A stretch of DNA of 53,703 nucleotides. Origin: a virus. Below, in pieces: positions 13,290 to 21,095 of the stretch. Location of the stretch: the IMG/VR virus record IMGVR_UViG_3300042507_005553, positions 1 through 53,703 of that record; one strand, written 5' to 3'. Every line of letters starts with the position of its first letter. The first letter of the stretch is position 1. Made by a program: the position numbers and the translations under genes. Under the pieces are notes generated by a model. The model ran no database searches, had not been told where the DNA came from, and worked only from the letters and a program-made list of their open reading frames with translations.

Positions 13290-13512
13290 ATTCTGTTGGC
13301 ACTGTAAAAATCCCGATATCAGGTAATAATACCTCTTTACCTATAAGATCATCTATATAATAAATATTCCCTTCAGAATCTTCAAACTGCATATCATCAT
13401 TAAAGTTTTCAACATCATTTAATACTGAAAATATAACTTGTCCTTTTGTGGAAGACTCTTGTCTACCAAAGTTATCAATAACCTCAGAATAATATGTTAT
13501 TTTTATAGCCAT
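13288..13512 (-). CDS. Hypothetical protein (74 aa)
   Basis: 74 residues, acidic, with strand-like repeats (MAIKITYYSEV, QVIFSVLND, NIYYIDDLIGKEVLLPDIGIFTV). Small beta-barrel-like protein of unknown function. It starts 3 bp after the AT-hook gene stop and ends at the tRNA-like gene. Confidence 0.65.
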   Translation of the reverse strand: MAIKITYYSEVIDNFGRQESSTKGQVIFSVLNDVENFNDDMQFEDSEGNIYYIDDLIGKEVLLPDIGIFTVPTE

Positions 13513-13515
13513 AAT

Positions 13516-13980
13516 TTATTCTCCTATATTTAATTCTTTAATATCATCTTCTGTTGGAACAAATTCATCCACAACTATATCTTCAATTTCTAATTCATCA
13601 TCTTGAGCTACATCTTCAAATCCTTTACCAGCCGCTTGTATTGTATCAACTGAACGGATATAAGTAACTGGTTTACCTGTTGGATGAGAAACGGTCTTAT
13701 GGTTTGTACCCTCACTCAACACAACTGTTTCTACAGTTTTTACTTCGCTTGATTTCGCTTTTTTCACTTTAGGTTCTTTAGGTACCTTAACCTTAGGTGC
13801 TTTAACAACTACTGGGGCATTTGGATCCACTACTTTAGCTGGTCTACCTCTTTTAATTACTACACCATTTGCTTTTAATTCAGCAAATTTATTTAATCTC
13901 ATTTGACGGGCACTATCAGATTTAACTGGTCTACCTCTACGTTCTGTCTTTGTTTCTATTACTATTTTTTTCTTACTCAT
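13516..13980 (-). CDS. Double AT-hook protein, lysine-rich (154 aa)
   Basis: 154 residues with RRGRPVKS (about 14-21) and KRGRPAKV (about 42-49), two AT-hook cores, followed by a Lys/Pro/Val-rich linker (VVKAPKVKVPKEPKVKK) like histone H1-type tails, and an acidic C-terminus (DELEIEDIVVDEFVPTEDD). Likely binds AT-rich DNA and could organise the phage genome. Driven by promoter-like element 6. Confidence 0.75.
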   Translation of the reverse strand: MSKKKIVIETKTERRGRPVKSDSARQMRLNKFAELKANGVVIKRGRPAKVVDPNAPVVVKAPKVKVPKEPKVKKAKSSEVKTVETVVLSEGTNHKTVSHPTGKPVTYIRSVDTIQAAGKGFEDVAQDDELEIEDIVVDEFVPTEDDIKELNIGE

Positions 13981-14005
13981 AACCTTTATTTTTATTTAAT
14001 TTTTA

Positions 14006-14070
14006 ATTATACATTAATATACGAACCATTTTTATAACTGCCAACTCTTCGGGATGACTTAGTTATGACG
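14006..14070 (-). promoter_or_regulatory. Promoter-like element 6
   Basis: 65-bp family member (CGTCATAACTAAGTCATCCC, GTTGGCAG, GTTCGTATATTAATGTATAAT), in front of the double AT-hook gene, whose ATG follows the leader AAAGGTTATG. Confidence 0.7.
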
Positions 14071-14074
14071 CTTT

Positions 14075-14293
14075 TTATGCGATAATTTCTTTATACTCTA
14101 CTCTCCAGATATTACCACTAGAGTCCTTTACAGTGACTGTTTTAGGATTAATTCTGATAATCTCACCTGAATAGTTCCATGTTTCATAACTACGACCATC
14201 ATGGAATAATTTACTCCATTTAACCACTTCGCCAATTTCAAATTTACGAATGTCTTGTACTTTTACTGCTGCTTTTTTAATTAATGTTGCCAT
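14075..14293 (-). CDS. Small SH3-like protein (72 aa)
   Basis: 72 residues: basic N-terminus (MATLIKKAAVKVQDIRKF) then five strand-like segments (GEVVKWSKLF, WNYSGEIIRINP, TVTVKDSSGNIWRVEY) that look like an SH3/Tudor-like barrel. Stop lies in promoter-like element 6. Function unknown. Confidence 0.65.
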   Translation of the reverse strand: MATLIKKAAVKVQDIRKFEIGEVVKWSKLFHDGRSYETWNYSGEIIRINPKTVTVKDSSGNIWRVEYKEIIA

Positions 14294-14315
14294 GTTTTTT
14301 ATTTTTTATTTTTTT

Positions 14316-14380
14316 ATTATACATCAATATACGAATCCTGTTTCGCCTCGCCAAATTTTTCGTATGACTTAGTTATGACA
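14316..14380 (-). promoter_or_regulatory. Promoter-like element 7, overlapping upstream stop
   Basis: 65-bp family member whose GTCATAACTAAGTCAT end supplies the last codons and stop (CAT AAC TAA) of the gene ending at 14369. Upstream of the SH3-like gene. Confidence 0.7.
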
Positions 14381-14716
14381 CTGTTCAATTAATTTAGTAA
14401 TTACTTCAATAATTTGTTGTGGATTTAAAGATTCCAATTGCTCAATAATTTGATCAGGAGTTAATTTATTATGTTTAGGTCTGTTGTCTTCTACATACCC
14501 ACTACTATCTTCATAATAAATTTCTTTACCATTTGAATCGTATTCGGTTTTACGCCAAAATCCATCACTCGTTTCATAATAAATTTCTTTACCATTTGAA
14601 TCATATTCTCTTTGATCCCAATATCCATCACTCATTTCAAAATAAATTTCTTTACCATTTTTATCTTTTATTTCAAAAGGAAACTCTTTAATTTTTAATT
14701 GTTGTGCTATTGTCAT
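14369..14716 (-). CDS. Tandem-repeat protein (115 aa)
   Basis: Three tandem units of about 18 residues, GKEIYFEMSDGYWDQREYDS, GKEIYYETSDGFWRKTEYDS and GKEIYYEDSSGYV, resembling short YD- or MORN-like hairpin repeats. N-terminus MTIAQQLKIKEF and a helical, Gln-rich C-terminus. The repeats are also visible in the DNA (about 14500-14660). Possibly a binding scaffold; function unknown. Confidence 0.7.
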   Translation of the reverse strand: MTIAQQLKIKEFPFEIKDKNGKEIYFEMSDGYWDQREYDSNGKEIYYETSDGFWRKTEYDSNGKEIYYEDSSGYVEDNRPKHNKLTPDQIIEQLESLNPQQIIEVITKLIEQCHN

Positions 14717-14730
14717 TTTTTTTTATTTTT

Positions 14731-15318
14731 TTATTTCTTAATATTATATATTTTATCCCATAAACTAGTATCAAATTCTTCATTACATTCAGTATAATCT
14801 CTCCATTTTCCATTTTTAAAACATCCATCATTATCATGAAGCTTCATTAATGGACAATTATAATCATGGTTCCAAGAATATTTAAAACGAATCTCTTCCT
14901 CTCCATCTACCAAATAACTCCCTTGATAAACACCACTCTTACATTTTTTATGTCTATAATATCTTTTTCCAGGTATTAATCCTAATAAATCATCGATTTT
15001 CTTTTCACCTTCCTCATATTCAAATAATTCAAAAATAACCATTCCTCTACCTCTACCTTTACCTGGTTTCTCAACATATCCTTCTGCTAAATTAAGAATT
15101 GGATCATTTTCTTGTAGATATTTTATTCCTCCTAATTTATCCATTTTTTCTTTGTCATCAAAATCAAATCCACACCATTTAAATATTATTCTAAGAGCAT
15201 CATCTCCTTCAACTAAATAACATGGATTATTAGGATTATCATGTTTAATAAAATACCATTTTTCAGATTTAATATCACTTACATCTACTAATTTTAGTTT
15301 CTTTTTAATTTTACTCAT
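14731..15318 (-). CDS. Hypothetical protein with two similar halves (195 aa)
   Basis: Residues about 20-50 (KWYFIKHDNPNNPCYLVEGDDALRI...) and 118-150 (KRYYRHKKCKSGVYQGSYLVDGEEEIRF) share a pattern Y-x-H-x-K...YLV-x-G-x-(D/E)..I.F-x-W, so the protein seems to be an internal duplication. A GKGRGRG stretch lies between. Function unknown. Driven by promoter-like element 8. Confidence 0.65.
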   Translation of the reverse strand: MSKIKKKLKLVDVSDIKSEKWYFIKHDNPNNPCYLVEGDDALRIIFKWCGFDFDDKEKMDKLGGIKYLQENDPILNLAEGYVEKPGKGRGRGMVIFELFEYEEGEKKIDDLLGLIPGKRYYRHKKCKSGVYQGSYLVDGEEEIRFKYSWNHDYNCPLMKLHDNDGCFKNGKWRDYTECNEEFDTSLWDKIYNIKK

Positions 15319-15334
15319 AATTTTTTATTTTTTT

Positions 15335-15399
15335 ATTATACATAAATGTACGAACGAAATTAGGGAAAGCCAACCATTTCATATGACTCAGTTATGACG
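15335..15399 (-). promoter_or_regulatory. Promoter-like element 8
   Basis: 65-bp family member (CGTCATAACTGAGTCATATG, GTTGGC, GTTCGTACATTTATGTATAAT) in front of the duplicated-half gene. Confidence 0.7.
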
Positions 15400-15648
15400 T
15401 AGTCAAAGGTAGCCGTTCATGGGTATGAACAGCGTATACGTAAGGGGCGATAAGGCAGAAGTAGTTAAGTAGTTGCGTTTACATTTAGATATATTTCGTT
15501 TGTGATGGTGAGGTTCGTATCATTCTTATACACACTTGGTGGGATCTACTACTCACTACGCCGTGGCCAACACCGGAAATCGTCTCGTTCAACGTAATTG
15601 CTACTAATACATATGTTAAGGGGGTGTTAAAGTCAATTTTTCATGTAA
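15400..15648 (-). other. GC-richer gap, no gene seen
   Basis: A 249-bp gap richer in G+C than the neighbouring genes. It contains a perfect hairpin GTTCAT-GGGT-ATGAAC (15416-15431). No convincing ORF on either strand. It resembles the composition of 12210-12484 and may hold an RNA or degraded sequence. Confidence 0.35.
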
Positions 15649-16239
15649 TTATTTTGATTTTTTTGATTTAGCAGGACGACCTCTTTTACCGCCGGATTTC
15701 TTTGCTTTTGCATTTAATTCTGCTTGACGAATTATTTTTTCTTCATCACTAAGTGATGGTCTACCACGTTTACCACCTTTACTAACTTTAGGTGTTTTAG
15801 GTGTTAAAGATGCAGGACGACCTCTTTTACCACCAGTAGGAATATATACAACTTTTTCTTTTACATCTAATCCAAGTGATGGTCTACCTCTTTTACGTTT
15901 AATTCCATCATTTACAGTTTCATTTGCTACAACAACATTATCTTCTTTTTCAAAAAATTTCATCATTTTTAATTCAAATGGATGTACAATAACTTGATCA
16001 TAGTCAAAATTTCTTATTTCACCTGATGGACCATATACTTCGAATCCACCATCAATGAAATATTTATTTTCACCTGGTTCATATTTTTGTTTTAAGGTAA
16101 ATATTGTAGTATGTTCATTTTCAAAAAATGGTGAAGGTAAAACTCTACAACCTTTAGTAAAATTCATAAATTTATTATCTACATCTTTGTAAACTTTAAA
16201 TATTATATCATCTGTTATTTTTCTAGTACTTATATACAT
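15649..16239 (-). CDS. Four-AT-hook protein (196 aa)
   Basis: A 115-residue N-terminal domain (MYISTRKITDDIIFKVYKDVDNKF...) is followed by four RGRP units: KRKRGRPSLG, GGKRGRPASL, GGKRGRPSLS and GGKRGRPAKS, ending KSKKSK. This is a classic multi-AT-hook tail for AT-rich DNA. Likely a DNA-packaging or nucleoid-like factor, or an effector tethered to DNA. Driven by promoter-like element 9. Confidence 0.75.
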   Translation of the reverse strand: MYISTRKITDDIIFKVYKDVDNKFMNFTKGCRVLPSPFFENEHTTIFTLKQKYEPGENKYFIDGGFEVYGPSGEIRNFDYDQVIVHPFELKMMKFFEKEDNVVVANETVNDGIKRKRGRPSLGLDVKEKVVYIPTGGKRGRPASLTPKTPKVSKGGKRGRPSLSDEEKIIRQAELNAKAKKSGGKRGRPAKSKKSK

Positions 16240-16253
16240 ATTTTTTATTTTTT

Positions 16254-16318
16254 ATTATACGTCAATATACGAACCCTGTTTCGCTTCGCCAAACTTCTCA
16301 TATGAAGCTGTTGTGACA
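16254..16318 (-). promoter_or_regulatory. Promoter-like element 9, with a decayed neighbour
   Basis: 65-bp family member (GATGTCACAACAGCTTCATA, TTTGGCGAAGCG, TATATTGACGTATAAT). Immediately upstream, 16333-16375 contains a degenerate copy (GCCAAATTTATTAAATGAAG), suggesting an older duplicated promoter. Confidence 0.7.
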
Positions 16319-16433
16319 TCTTAATAATTAATGTATATTTAAATATTTTACTTAGCCAAATTTATTAAATGAAGCATTCACTATATCGTTATAATGTATT
16401 GGTAATTAATGTATTATAAAAAGAGTTGAGGTG

Positions 16434-16455
16434 CACCTAAACTTTCTTTTAGGTG
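16434..16455 (-). terminator. Hairpin terminator after 16449 ORF
   Basis: Perfect 8-bp stem CACCTAAA/TTTAGGTG with a 6-nt loop; on the minus strand it is followed by CACCTCAACTCTTTTTAT, a T-run displaced by about 12 nt. It includes the stop codon of the 16449 ORF. Moderate evidence for a terminator. Confidence 0.45.
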
Positions 16456-16655
16456 TATCGACGAAAGAGTTGAGGGCGCACGAAAAATGGGTTATATTCT
16501 ACACACCTCCCCACGGTCCATATTAATCTACAGGTAACATATGCTCTTTCCTTTCCGCATTTACCTGCTCTAATCCAACAGACGATTTCCACATATAATA
16601 ATTCATTATCCTTATTTTTACCGCCGTATTCTAACCTATAACGCGTTGATTTCAC
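16449..16655 (-). CDS. Possible small protein, GTG start (68 aa)
   Basis: A 68-codon ORF starting with GTG 7 bp after the upstream gene: KSTRYRLEYGGKNKDNELL...VTCRLIWTVGRCVEY. It has a hairpin at its stop. The base composition is more GC-rich than its neighbours, so it may be spurious or foreign. Function unknown. Confidence 0.35.
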   Translation of the reverse strand: MKSTRYRLEYGGKNKDNELLYVEIVCWIRAGKCGKERAYVTCRLIWTVGRCVEYNPFFVRPQLFRRYT

Positions 16656-16662
16656 CCCATAC

Positions 16663-17280
16663 TTAATTTAGCCGACGTACACCCTCTTTATAATAACTAA
16701 GTGAAGTTCTACCATCTACCATTATTACCTCAATCAATAATTCTTTATAATCATTTATACTACACCCTGTAATTATGGCTTCAATCCACATACCTCCATT
16801 ATCTCCAATATCACCCGTTTTTTCCCATTTTTGACCATCGAATACTTGGATTTTTTGTCCTATATTATATCCATTTTCATTTAACATTTGTTTTGCCTCT
16901 GGTGTCGGACTGAATTGTTCTATGATATCTCCATTATATAATCTACTTACCGACCAATATTCTACTCCCTCCATTGTATCTACTTGTTTCAGAAATTCTT
17001 CATAATCTTCTTTAGTTTCTAAAGTACCACAATGTGTTCCTATACAATCAATAAGTTTTATTCTAGATGAACCGAATGGATTTTTTATTTCTACTATTTC
17101 CCAATCATCTTGGGTTATTTGAGTTAATAATTTATTTCTACTATTATGTTTTATTGTTTCACTATAATAATAACCACAATTATTACAGATAATATAAGAT
17201 TCCCCTGTTTTATAATAATAATCTGTTTGAGCCTCTGTTTTACAATTAGGACATTCTATTATATCTATTACACTTCCCAT
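16663..17280 (-). CDS. Zinc-ribbon protein (205 aa)
   Basis: Start placed at 17280 (MGSVIDIIECPNCK), directly after the stop of the upstream gene, rather than at the far ATG 17379 that overlaps it. The N-terminus has CPNCKTE..YIICNNCG, a C-x2-C...C-x2-C zinc ribbon, followed by a beta-rich region with two KIQVFDGQKW-like strands. Function unknown. Confidence 0.7.
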   Translation of the reverse strand: MGSVIDIIECPNCKTEAQTDYYYKTGESYIICNNCGYYYSETIKHNSRNKLLTQITQDDWEIVEIKNPFGSSRIKLIDCIGTHCGTLETKEDYEEFLKQVDTMEGVEYWSVSRLYNGDIIEQFSPTPEAKQMLNENGYNIGQKIQVFDGQKWEKTGDIGDNGGMWIEAIITGCSINDYKELLIEVIMVDGRTSLSYYKEGVRRLN

Positions 17281-17281
17281 T

Positions 17282-18172
17282 TTATTTCTTTTTAAATTGT
17301 TCAAACCATTCATTAAAGTCATAGTAATAAGGTTCTTGTGTTTCTTGATTAATATCTGTCCAAGACATTTTACCACCACCTTTAAAGGCTTCTCTTAAAT
17401 CTTCCTCACTATACATTCTTTTAGCTTGCCATTTGGCACCAAATTCAACCAACTTTAGAAAAGTTATATCATGGGCATTTTCTTCATAAAAATCTTCAGC
17501 AGCTTCTTCAATTGTTTCTTTATAGTCAGGGTGTCCTTTTTGAACAGGTTTATCTATCCAAAAAGTTTTATCATCTTTACCACCAAAAACTCTTGCTTCT
17601 TGTTTAGGTTCTTCTTTTGGAATCCATCTGCCTTTATTTTTCAAAGCTAGTTCTTCACTCCAAATATGTTTGCTTTCAAATCTATCATTCATTTCCACAG
17701 ATTTACCATATAAATGTTTATACATTTCAAATGATTCTTCTTGTGGAATGATGATTTTGTAAATAAATTCTCTTGGGGTAAACTGAATCATATTAACCAT
17801 TGATTCAACCTCAACCTCCTTACAACTTGGATTCTTAACAAACCATTCTAAAAACTCATCATCAATAGCTTGTACTTCATCTAAATCTTGGTCTGTTGTT
17901 AGTATGATTTTTCTTAATCCTTTATTCAGATGATGTCCTTTTTCAATACCTAAATATTGTTGCGGTTTATCACACAAGAATAAATTTCCAAAATCATCAA
18001 ACATTAAAGTCCAATCACCTTCTTTAATTTCTTCATCAGAAGTGATGTAGATGTGTTTTGCAATATTGTTTGGATGTTGTTCAGGAAATTCATCCAATTC
18101 TAATCTCCTTCTTAAATTGTTTGTCCATAACCTACTTGGTTTATCTGTTGGTAATAAATAAATATTTTTCAT
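17282..18172 (-). CDS. Bacteroidota-phage hypothetical protein (296 aa)
   Basis: Begins MKNIYLLPTDKPSRLW and contains HIYITSDEEIKEGDW, patterns I recognise from uncharacterised proteins of Bacteroidota phages. Its C-terminal about 80 residues (TIEEAAEDFYEE...GAKWQAKRMYSEEDLREAF...NEWFEQFKKK) are shared with the 18522-18785 product. Function unknown. Confidence 0.75.
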   Translation of the reverse strand: MKNIYLLPTDKPSRLWTNNLRRRLELDEFPEQHPNNIAKHIYITSDEEIKEGDWTLMFDDFGNLFLCDKPQQYLGIEKGHHLNKGLRKIILTTDQDLDEVQAIDDEFLEWFVKNPSCKEVEVESMVNMIQFTPREFIYKIIIPQEESFEMYKHLYGKSVEMNDRFESKHIWSEELALKNKGRWIPKEEPKQEARVFGGKDDKTFWIDKPVQKGHPDYKETIEEAAEDFYEENAHDITFLKLVEFGAKWQAKRMYSEEDLREAFKGGGKMSWTDINQETQEPYYYDFNEWFEQFKKK

Positions 18173-18175
18173 ATA

Positions 18176-18319
18176 TTATTTTTTAAATTCTTTTGTAATT
18201 AATTTTCTAGCAATTTCATATTTTTTATCTGAAAGAGTTCCGTATATTCTATGAGTGTTAAGAATGCTAATTGCTTCAGTTTTGGAAGATGCACTACTAA
18301 TTATCTTTTTAATGTTCAT
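18176..18319 (-). CDS. Small helical protein (47 aa)
   Basis: The reading frame extends to 18391 but those codons are promoter-like element 10; the ATG at 18319 (MNIKKIISSASSKTEA) fits the usual spacing. Product is basic and helical. Unknown function. Confidence 0.6.
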   Translation of the reverse strand: MNIKKIISSASSKTEAISILNTHRIYGTLSDKKYEIARKLITKEFKK

Positions 18320-18334
18320 AGTTATTTGTTTTTT

Positions 18335-18399
18335 ATTATACGTCAATATATGAACCCTGTTCCGTTTCGCCAAATTTCCCATATGACACAATTATGACG
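18335..18399 (-). promoter_or_regulatory. Promoter-like element 10
   Basis: 65-bp family member (CGTCATAATTGTGTCATATG, TTTGGCGAAACGG, TATATTGACGTATAAT); its upstream flank is the terminator at 18405-18432. Confidence 0.7.
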
Positions 18400-18404
18400 T
18401 CTTT

Positions 18405-18432
18405 ACATTAAAAGAGGCCCGATTCTACGGGC
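18405..18432 (-). terminator. Rho-independent terminator
   Basis: Minus strand GGCCCG-TAGAAT-CGGGCC followed by TCTTTTAA. The stem is 6 bp, GC-rich, with a T-run; the loop holds the stop codon of the 30-aa ORF. Placed just before promoter-like element 10. Confidence 0.75.
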
Positions 18433-18517
18433 CTATTACTTTATTAAATTGTTTTATAATTACCAATATGATTGATCCAAGCATTAAAGAAATTCCTATT
18501 ATTCCAAATATTCCCAT
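18425..18517 (-). CDS. Tiny membrane peptide (30 aa)
   Basis: MGIFGIIGISLMLGSIILV... then a short basic/polar tail: a single transmembrane segment. The stop is inside the terminator loop. The start is 4 bp downstream of the 18522 gene. Possibly a membrane-active phage peptide. Confidence 0.5.
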   Translation of the reverse strand: MGIFGIIGISLMLGSIILVIIKQFNKVIGP

Positions 18518-18521
18518 AATG

Positions 18522-18785
18522 TTATTTCTTTTTAAATTGTTCAAACCATTCTTTAAATCCTTCAGAAAATTTATCTTCTATATTAGGATTATTACCTTCG
18601 GCATATTCCCCATTCCAACCTTCACCAGTTATTTTAATAGCTGAAAAATATGCTTCTCTTATATCTTCCTCACTATACATTCTATCTGCTTGCCATTTAG
18701 CACCTTCAATAAAAGCATCTTCATTATAAGGTTGCTTGGCCCAATATTTTTCAGCAGCTTCTTCAATTGTTTCTTTATTTTTCAT
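18522..18785 (-). CDS. Small protein sharing the 17282 C-terminal domain (87 aa)
   Basis: 87 residues: ETIEEAAEKYWAKQPY...GAKWQADRMYSEEDIREAYF...FKEWFEQFKKK. Almost the same domain as the C-terminus of the 296-aa neighbour, so one probably derives from the other by duplication. The GAKWQAxRMYSEED pattern is frequent in small Bacteroidota phage ORFs. Unknown function. Driven by promoter-like element 11. Confidence 0.7.
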   Translation of the reverse strand: MKNKETIEEAAEKYWAKQPYNEDAFIEGAKWQADRMYSEEDIREAYFSAIKITGEGWNGEYAEGNNPNIEDKFSEGFKEWFEQFKKK

Positions 18786-18798
18786 TTTATCTGTTTTT

Positions 18799-18863
18799 AT
18801 TATACGTCAATATACGAACATCGTTTTGCTTCGCCAACCTTTTCATATGACGCTGTTGTGACG
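18799..18863 (-). promoter_or_regulatory. Promoter-like element 11
   Basis: 65-bp family member (CGTCACAACAGCGTCATATG, GTTGGCGAAGC, TATATTGACGTATAAT), preceded by the second GGCCCG terminator. Confidence 0.75.
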
Positions 18864-18869
18864 TTTTAC

Positions 18870-18900
18870 ATTAAGATAGGCCCGATTTTACGGGCCTATT
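18870..18900 (-). terminator. Rho-independent terminator 2
   Basis: Minus strand GGCCCG-TAAAAT-CGGGCC followed by TATCTTAATG; near-identical stem to the terminator at 18405. It ends the short transcript of the 18923 gene, before promoter-like element 11. Confidence 0.6.
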
Positions 18901-18922
18901 ACTTTATTAAATTATTTTATTT

Positions 18923-19162
18923 TTATATCTCGCGTATTTCATCGAATGTTTTTAATACCATCTCTATTACTTTCTTACCATCAATATTATTGGTTTTAGA
19001 TAATTGCTTTAGTGTTTTCTCCAAAACAGTTAACTTAGATATAATTAATCCTTCAGGACCCGTTTTGTTTTGGAATTTACCTATTATATTTTTAGATATA
19101 TTTTCATTAAGTATAGACTGTATTTCTTCCTTAATAATTTGTTGTAAGTCTGATTTTTTCAT
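18923..19162 (-). CDS. Small protein with N-terminal helix tag (79 aa)
   Basis: 79 residues starting MKKSDLQQIIKEEIQSILNE, which resembles the N-terminal amphipathic tag in the 4047, 6765 and 48903 products. The rest (KLTVLEKTLKQLSKT...VIEMVLKTFDEIREI) is helical. Ends at terminator 2. Function unknown. Confidence 0.65.
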   Translation of the reverse strand: MKKSDLQQIIKEEIQSILNENISKNIIGKFQNKTGPEGLIISKLTVLEKTLKQLSKTNNIDGKKVIEMVLKTFDEIREI

Positions 19163-19285
19163 TTTATAATAAATATGTATTAGTTTGATAAAGATGATTC
19201 TATTAGAACAAACTCACCTAATTCAGATATACTCTTTATAATTGTTGGTTTATAAATAGTGAATTTTGAGGTTCAGTATGTATCA

Positions 19286-20842
19286 TTAATTATCTTGATT
19301 ATCTTCTAAATTTGTTTCCTCTTTTTCTTGAGCATCTGATTCCATAAGAATAAATCTTTTACTTTTTAATTTATAAGCTTCGTAGTATTCTAATTTTTCT
19401 ACTCTTAATACAATCCCTTCTTCAGGAACTTTATTTGCACACATATAGCAATCTTTTTCGTTATAGGATTCTTCTAAGTGTTCTAAAAATTCTACTCTCC
19501 AAGTTTCTACATCTTTATAAGATAGCATTTCTTCATTTGTAACAATTTTTGCTTTACCTCTATCATAATAATTAGAAGCTTTACCATAATAAATAAAAGT
19601 ATCTTTATATAATAATCCTACTTTTTCACAATATTCTTCTATTTGTTTATCAGTAAGATATATTACCTTACCATCAGAATTAACTACAGATATTTTATAA
19701 ACATAAAATTTGTGTCTTGGTTTTTGTAAAGATTTAAGGTTATTAAAATCTTCTAAAGTAGCACCATGATTTTTTATTAAATTATCAATAGTAGGAACAT
19801 ACTTCCAATTTATATCAAAAAATAAATTATTATCTTGTAAATATTTTAGTTTTTCTTTTTTATTTATAGAATCCCACAATGTTTGATAACTTCTTTTAGA
19901 AGTTTCTTCTGAAGGAGAACAACCGTAATCATATTTACCTTGAATAGGACCTCCTCCAGGAATAAAGCCCAATACTTCACCATATAGTGTCCAATTTTTA
20001 GGAATTAAATGGCCTATTTCTTTAGCTACCACTCCCCAAATATCATCTCCATAATAACCTACACCAGTTTCTTCATTTAAATATTGATTTTTTATTACTT
20101 TTCTTGAACTGTAAACAATATCATATTGAGTATCAATTACTTGTATTCCTAATTTTTTGGCAACTCTTTCATACCACTTTAAATTTTTCTTTACTAATAC
20201 ATTTCCTACTACAATAGAAGTTCCATGTTTTTTGTAGTGGATTCCAATAATATCATCAGGATTAATTTTATGTATATTTTTCCTTAAATTATCAGTATCA
20301 TTATGAAAATAAAATTGATTTTCTACTAATCTATCGATTTTTTTAGATTGTTTAGGAGCACTTCCTCCAGGATTACCATTTCTACAAGGAACAAAATACT
20401 TTTCACAAATAGTAATATCATTAATAATATTAAATTCATCTCCAACTTTTAATTCTCTTTCATAATCTTTACCCCACATTTCTAAGTCTATACCCATATT
20501 TAAACTTTCTAAAGGCATTAATATACCATCACTGATAATACCTTTTAGTTTAATAGCTTTTACCCTAAATTGTTTATGTGATATATAACCTTTTACTTTA
20601 TTTCTGTTCATTTCTGCATCTGTAAGTAAATCATTATATTTACAGTAATCTACATTTAATTTAGTACCAGATACAAAATAAAGCATAATATCACCTATTT
20701 TAACATTTTTAGAAACAACTACATCATTTCCATTTACTAAACATCCTTGTATTTTATCAGCTCCTTCAATAGGATATAAATGTTCTATTTTTATTACTGA
20801 ACATGCATAGTTTTCACTACCTTCTTTAATTTTTAATTTCAT
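19286..20842 (-). CDS. RNA ligase, DraRnl/Rnl5-like (518 aa)
   Basis: N-terminal OB-like part SVIKIEHLYPIEGADKIQG and a nucleotidyltransferase domain. Motif I is YKKHGTS (lysine nucleophile at about residue 206), motif IIIa around LYGEVLG, motif IV EEGIVLRVE, motif V YKLKSKRF. The order and the extra N-terminal OB domain resemble the Deinococcus RNA ligase family. Probably ligates or repairs cleaved RNA, perhaps tRNAs attacked by host defences. No overlap with neighbours; own promoter not obvious. Confidence 0.8.
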   Translation of the reverse strand: MKLKIKEGSENYACSVIKIEHLYPIEGADKIQGCLVNGNDVVVSKNVKIGDIMLYFVSGTKLNVDYCKYNDLLTDAEMNRNKVKGYISHKQFRVKAIKLKGIISDGILMPLESLNMGIDLEMWGKDYERELKVGDEFNIINDITICEKYFVPCRNGNPGGSAPKQSKKIDRLVENQFYFHNDTDNLRKNIHKINPDDIIGIHYKKHGTSIVVGNVLVKKNLKWYERVAKKLGIQVIDTQYDIVYSSRKVIKNQYLNEETGVGYYGDDIWGVVAKEIGHLIPKNWTLYGEVLGFIPGGGPIQGKYDYGCSPSEETSKRSYQTLWDSINKKEKLKYLQDNNLFFDINWKYVPTIDNLIKNHGATLEDFNNLKSLQKPRHKFYVYKISVVNSDGKVIYLTDKQIEEYCEKVGLLYKDTFIYYGKASNYYDRGKAKIVTNEEMLSYKDVETWRVEFLEHLEESYNEKDCYMCANKVPEEGIVLRVEKLEYYEAYKLKSKRFILMESDAQEKEETNLEDNQDN

Positions 20843-20855
20843 GATTGATTTATTT

Positions 20856-21095
20856 TTATATTAATTTAGCAAATTTTCGGGTACTCCCATCTTCATATAA
20901 TTCATCAATAATCTCAAATTCGACTATATTATTATCTTGAATTCTCGCTTCAAAATTATCAAATATTTTCCCTAACGAGTCAAAGTCTTCAACGTTTCTT
21001 GGATGAAGAGGTAATGAATTTTGATTTTTCTTTATGATATTTTCCCCAATAGACTCATCATAAGTTATAAACCATCCAATATTTGTTTTTTTCAA
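20856..21095 (-). CDS. Hypothetical protein (79 aa)
   Basis: 79 residues, MKKTNIGWFITYDESIGEN..., acidic with strand-like ends (VEFEIIDELYEDGS, KFAKLI). It overlaps the phosphoesterase gene by 4 bp (ATGA-like coupling), so probably co-translated. Unknown function. Confidence 0.65.
   Translation of the reverse strand: MKKTNIGWFITYDESIGENIIKKNQNSLPLHPRNVEDFDSLGKIFDNFEARIQDNNIVEFEIIDELYEDGSTRKFAKLI

Noticed and set aside
18690-19169. Plus-strand ORF of 159 aa
   Set aside because: Antisense shadow of two minus-strand genes, the terminator and promoter-like element 11; low-complexity aromatic content.
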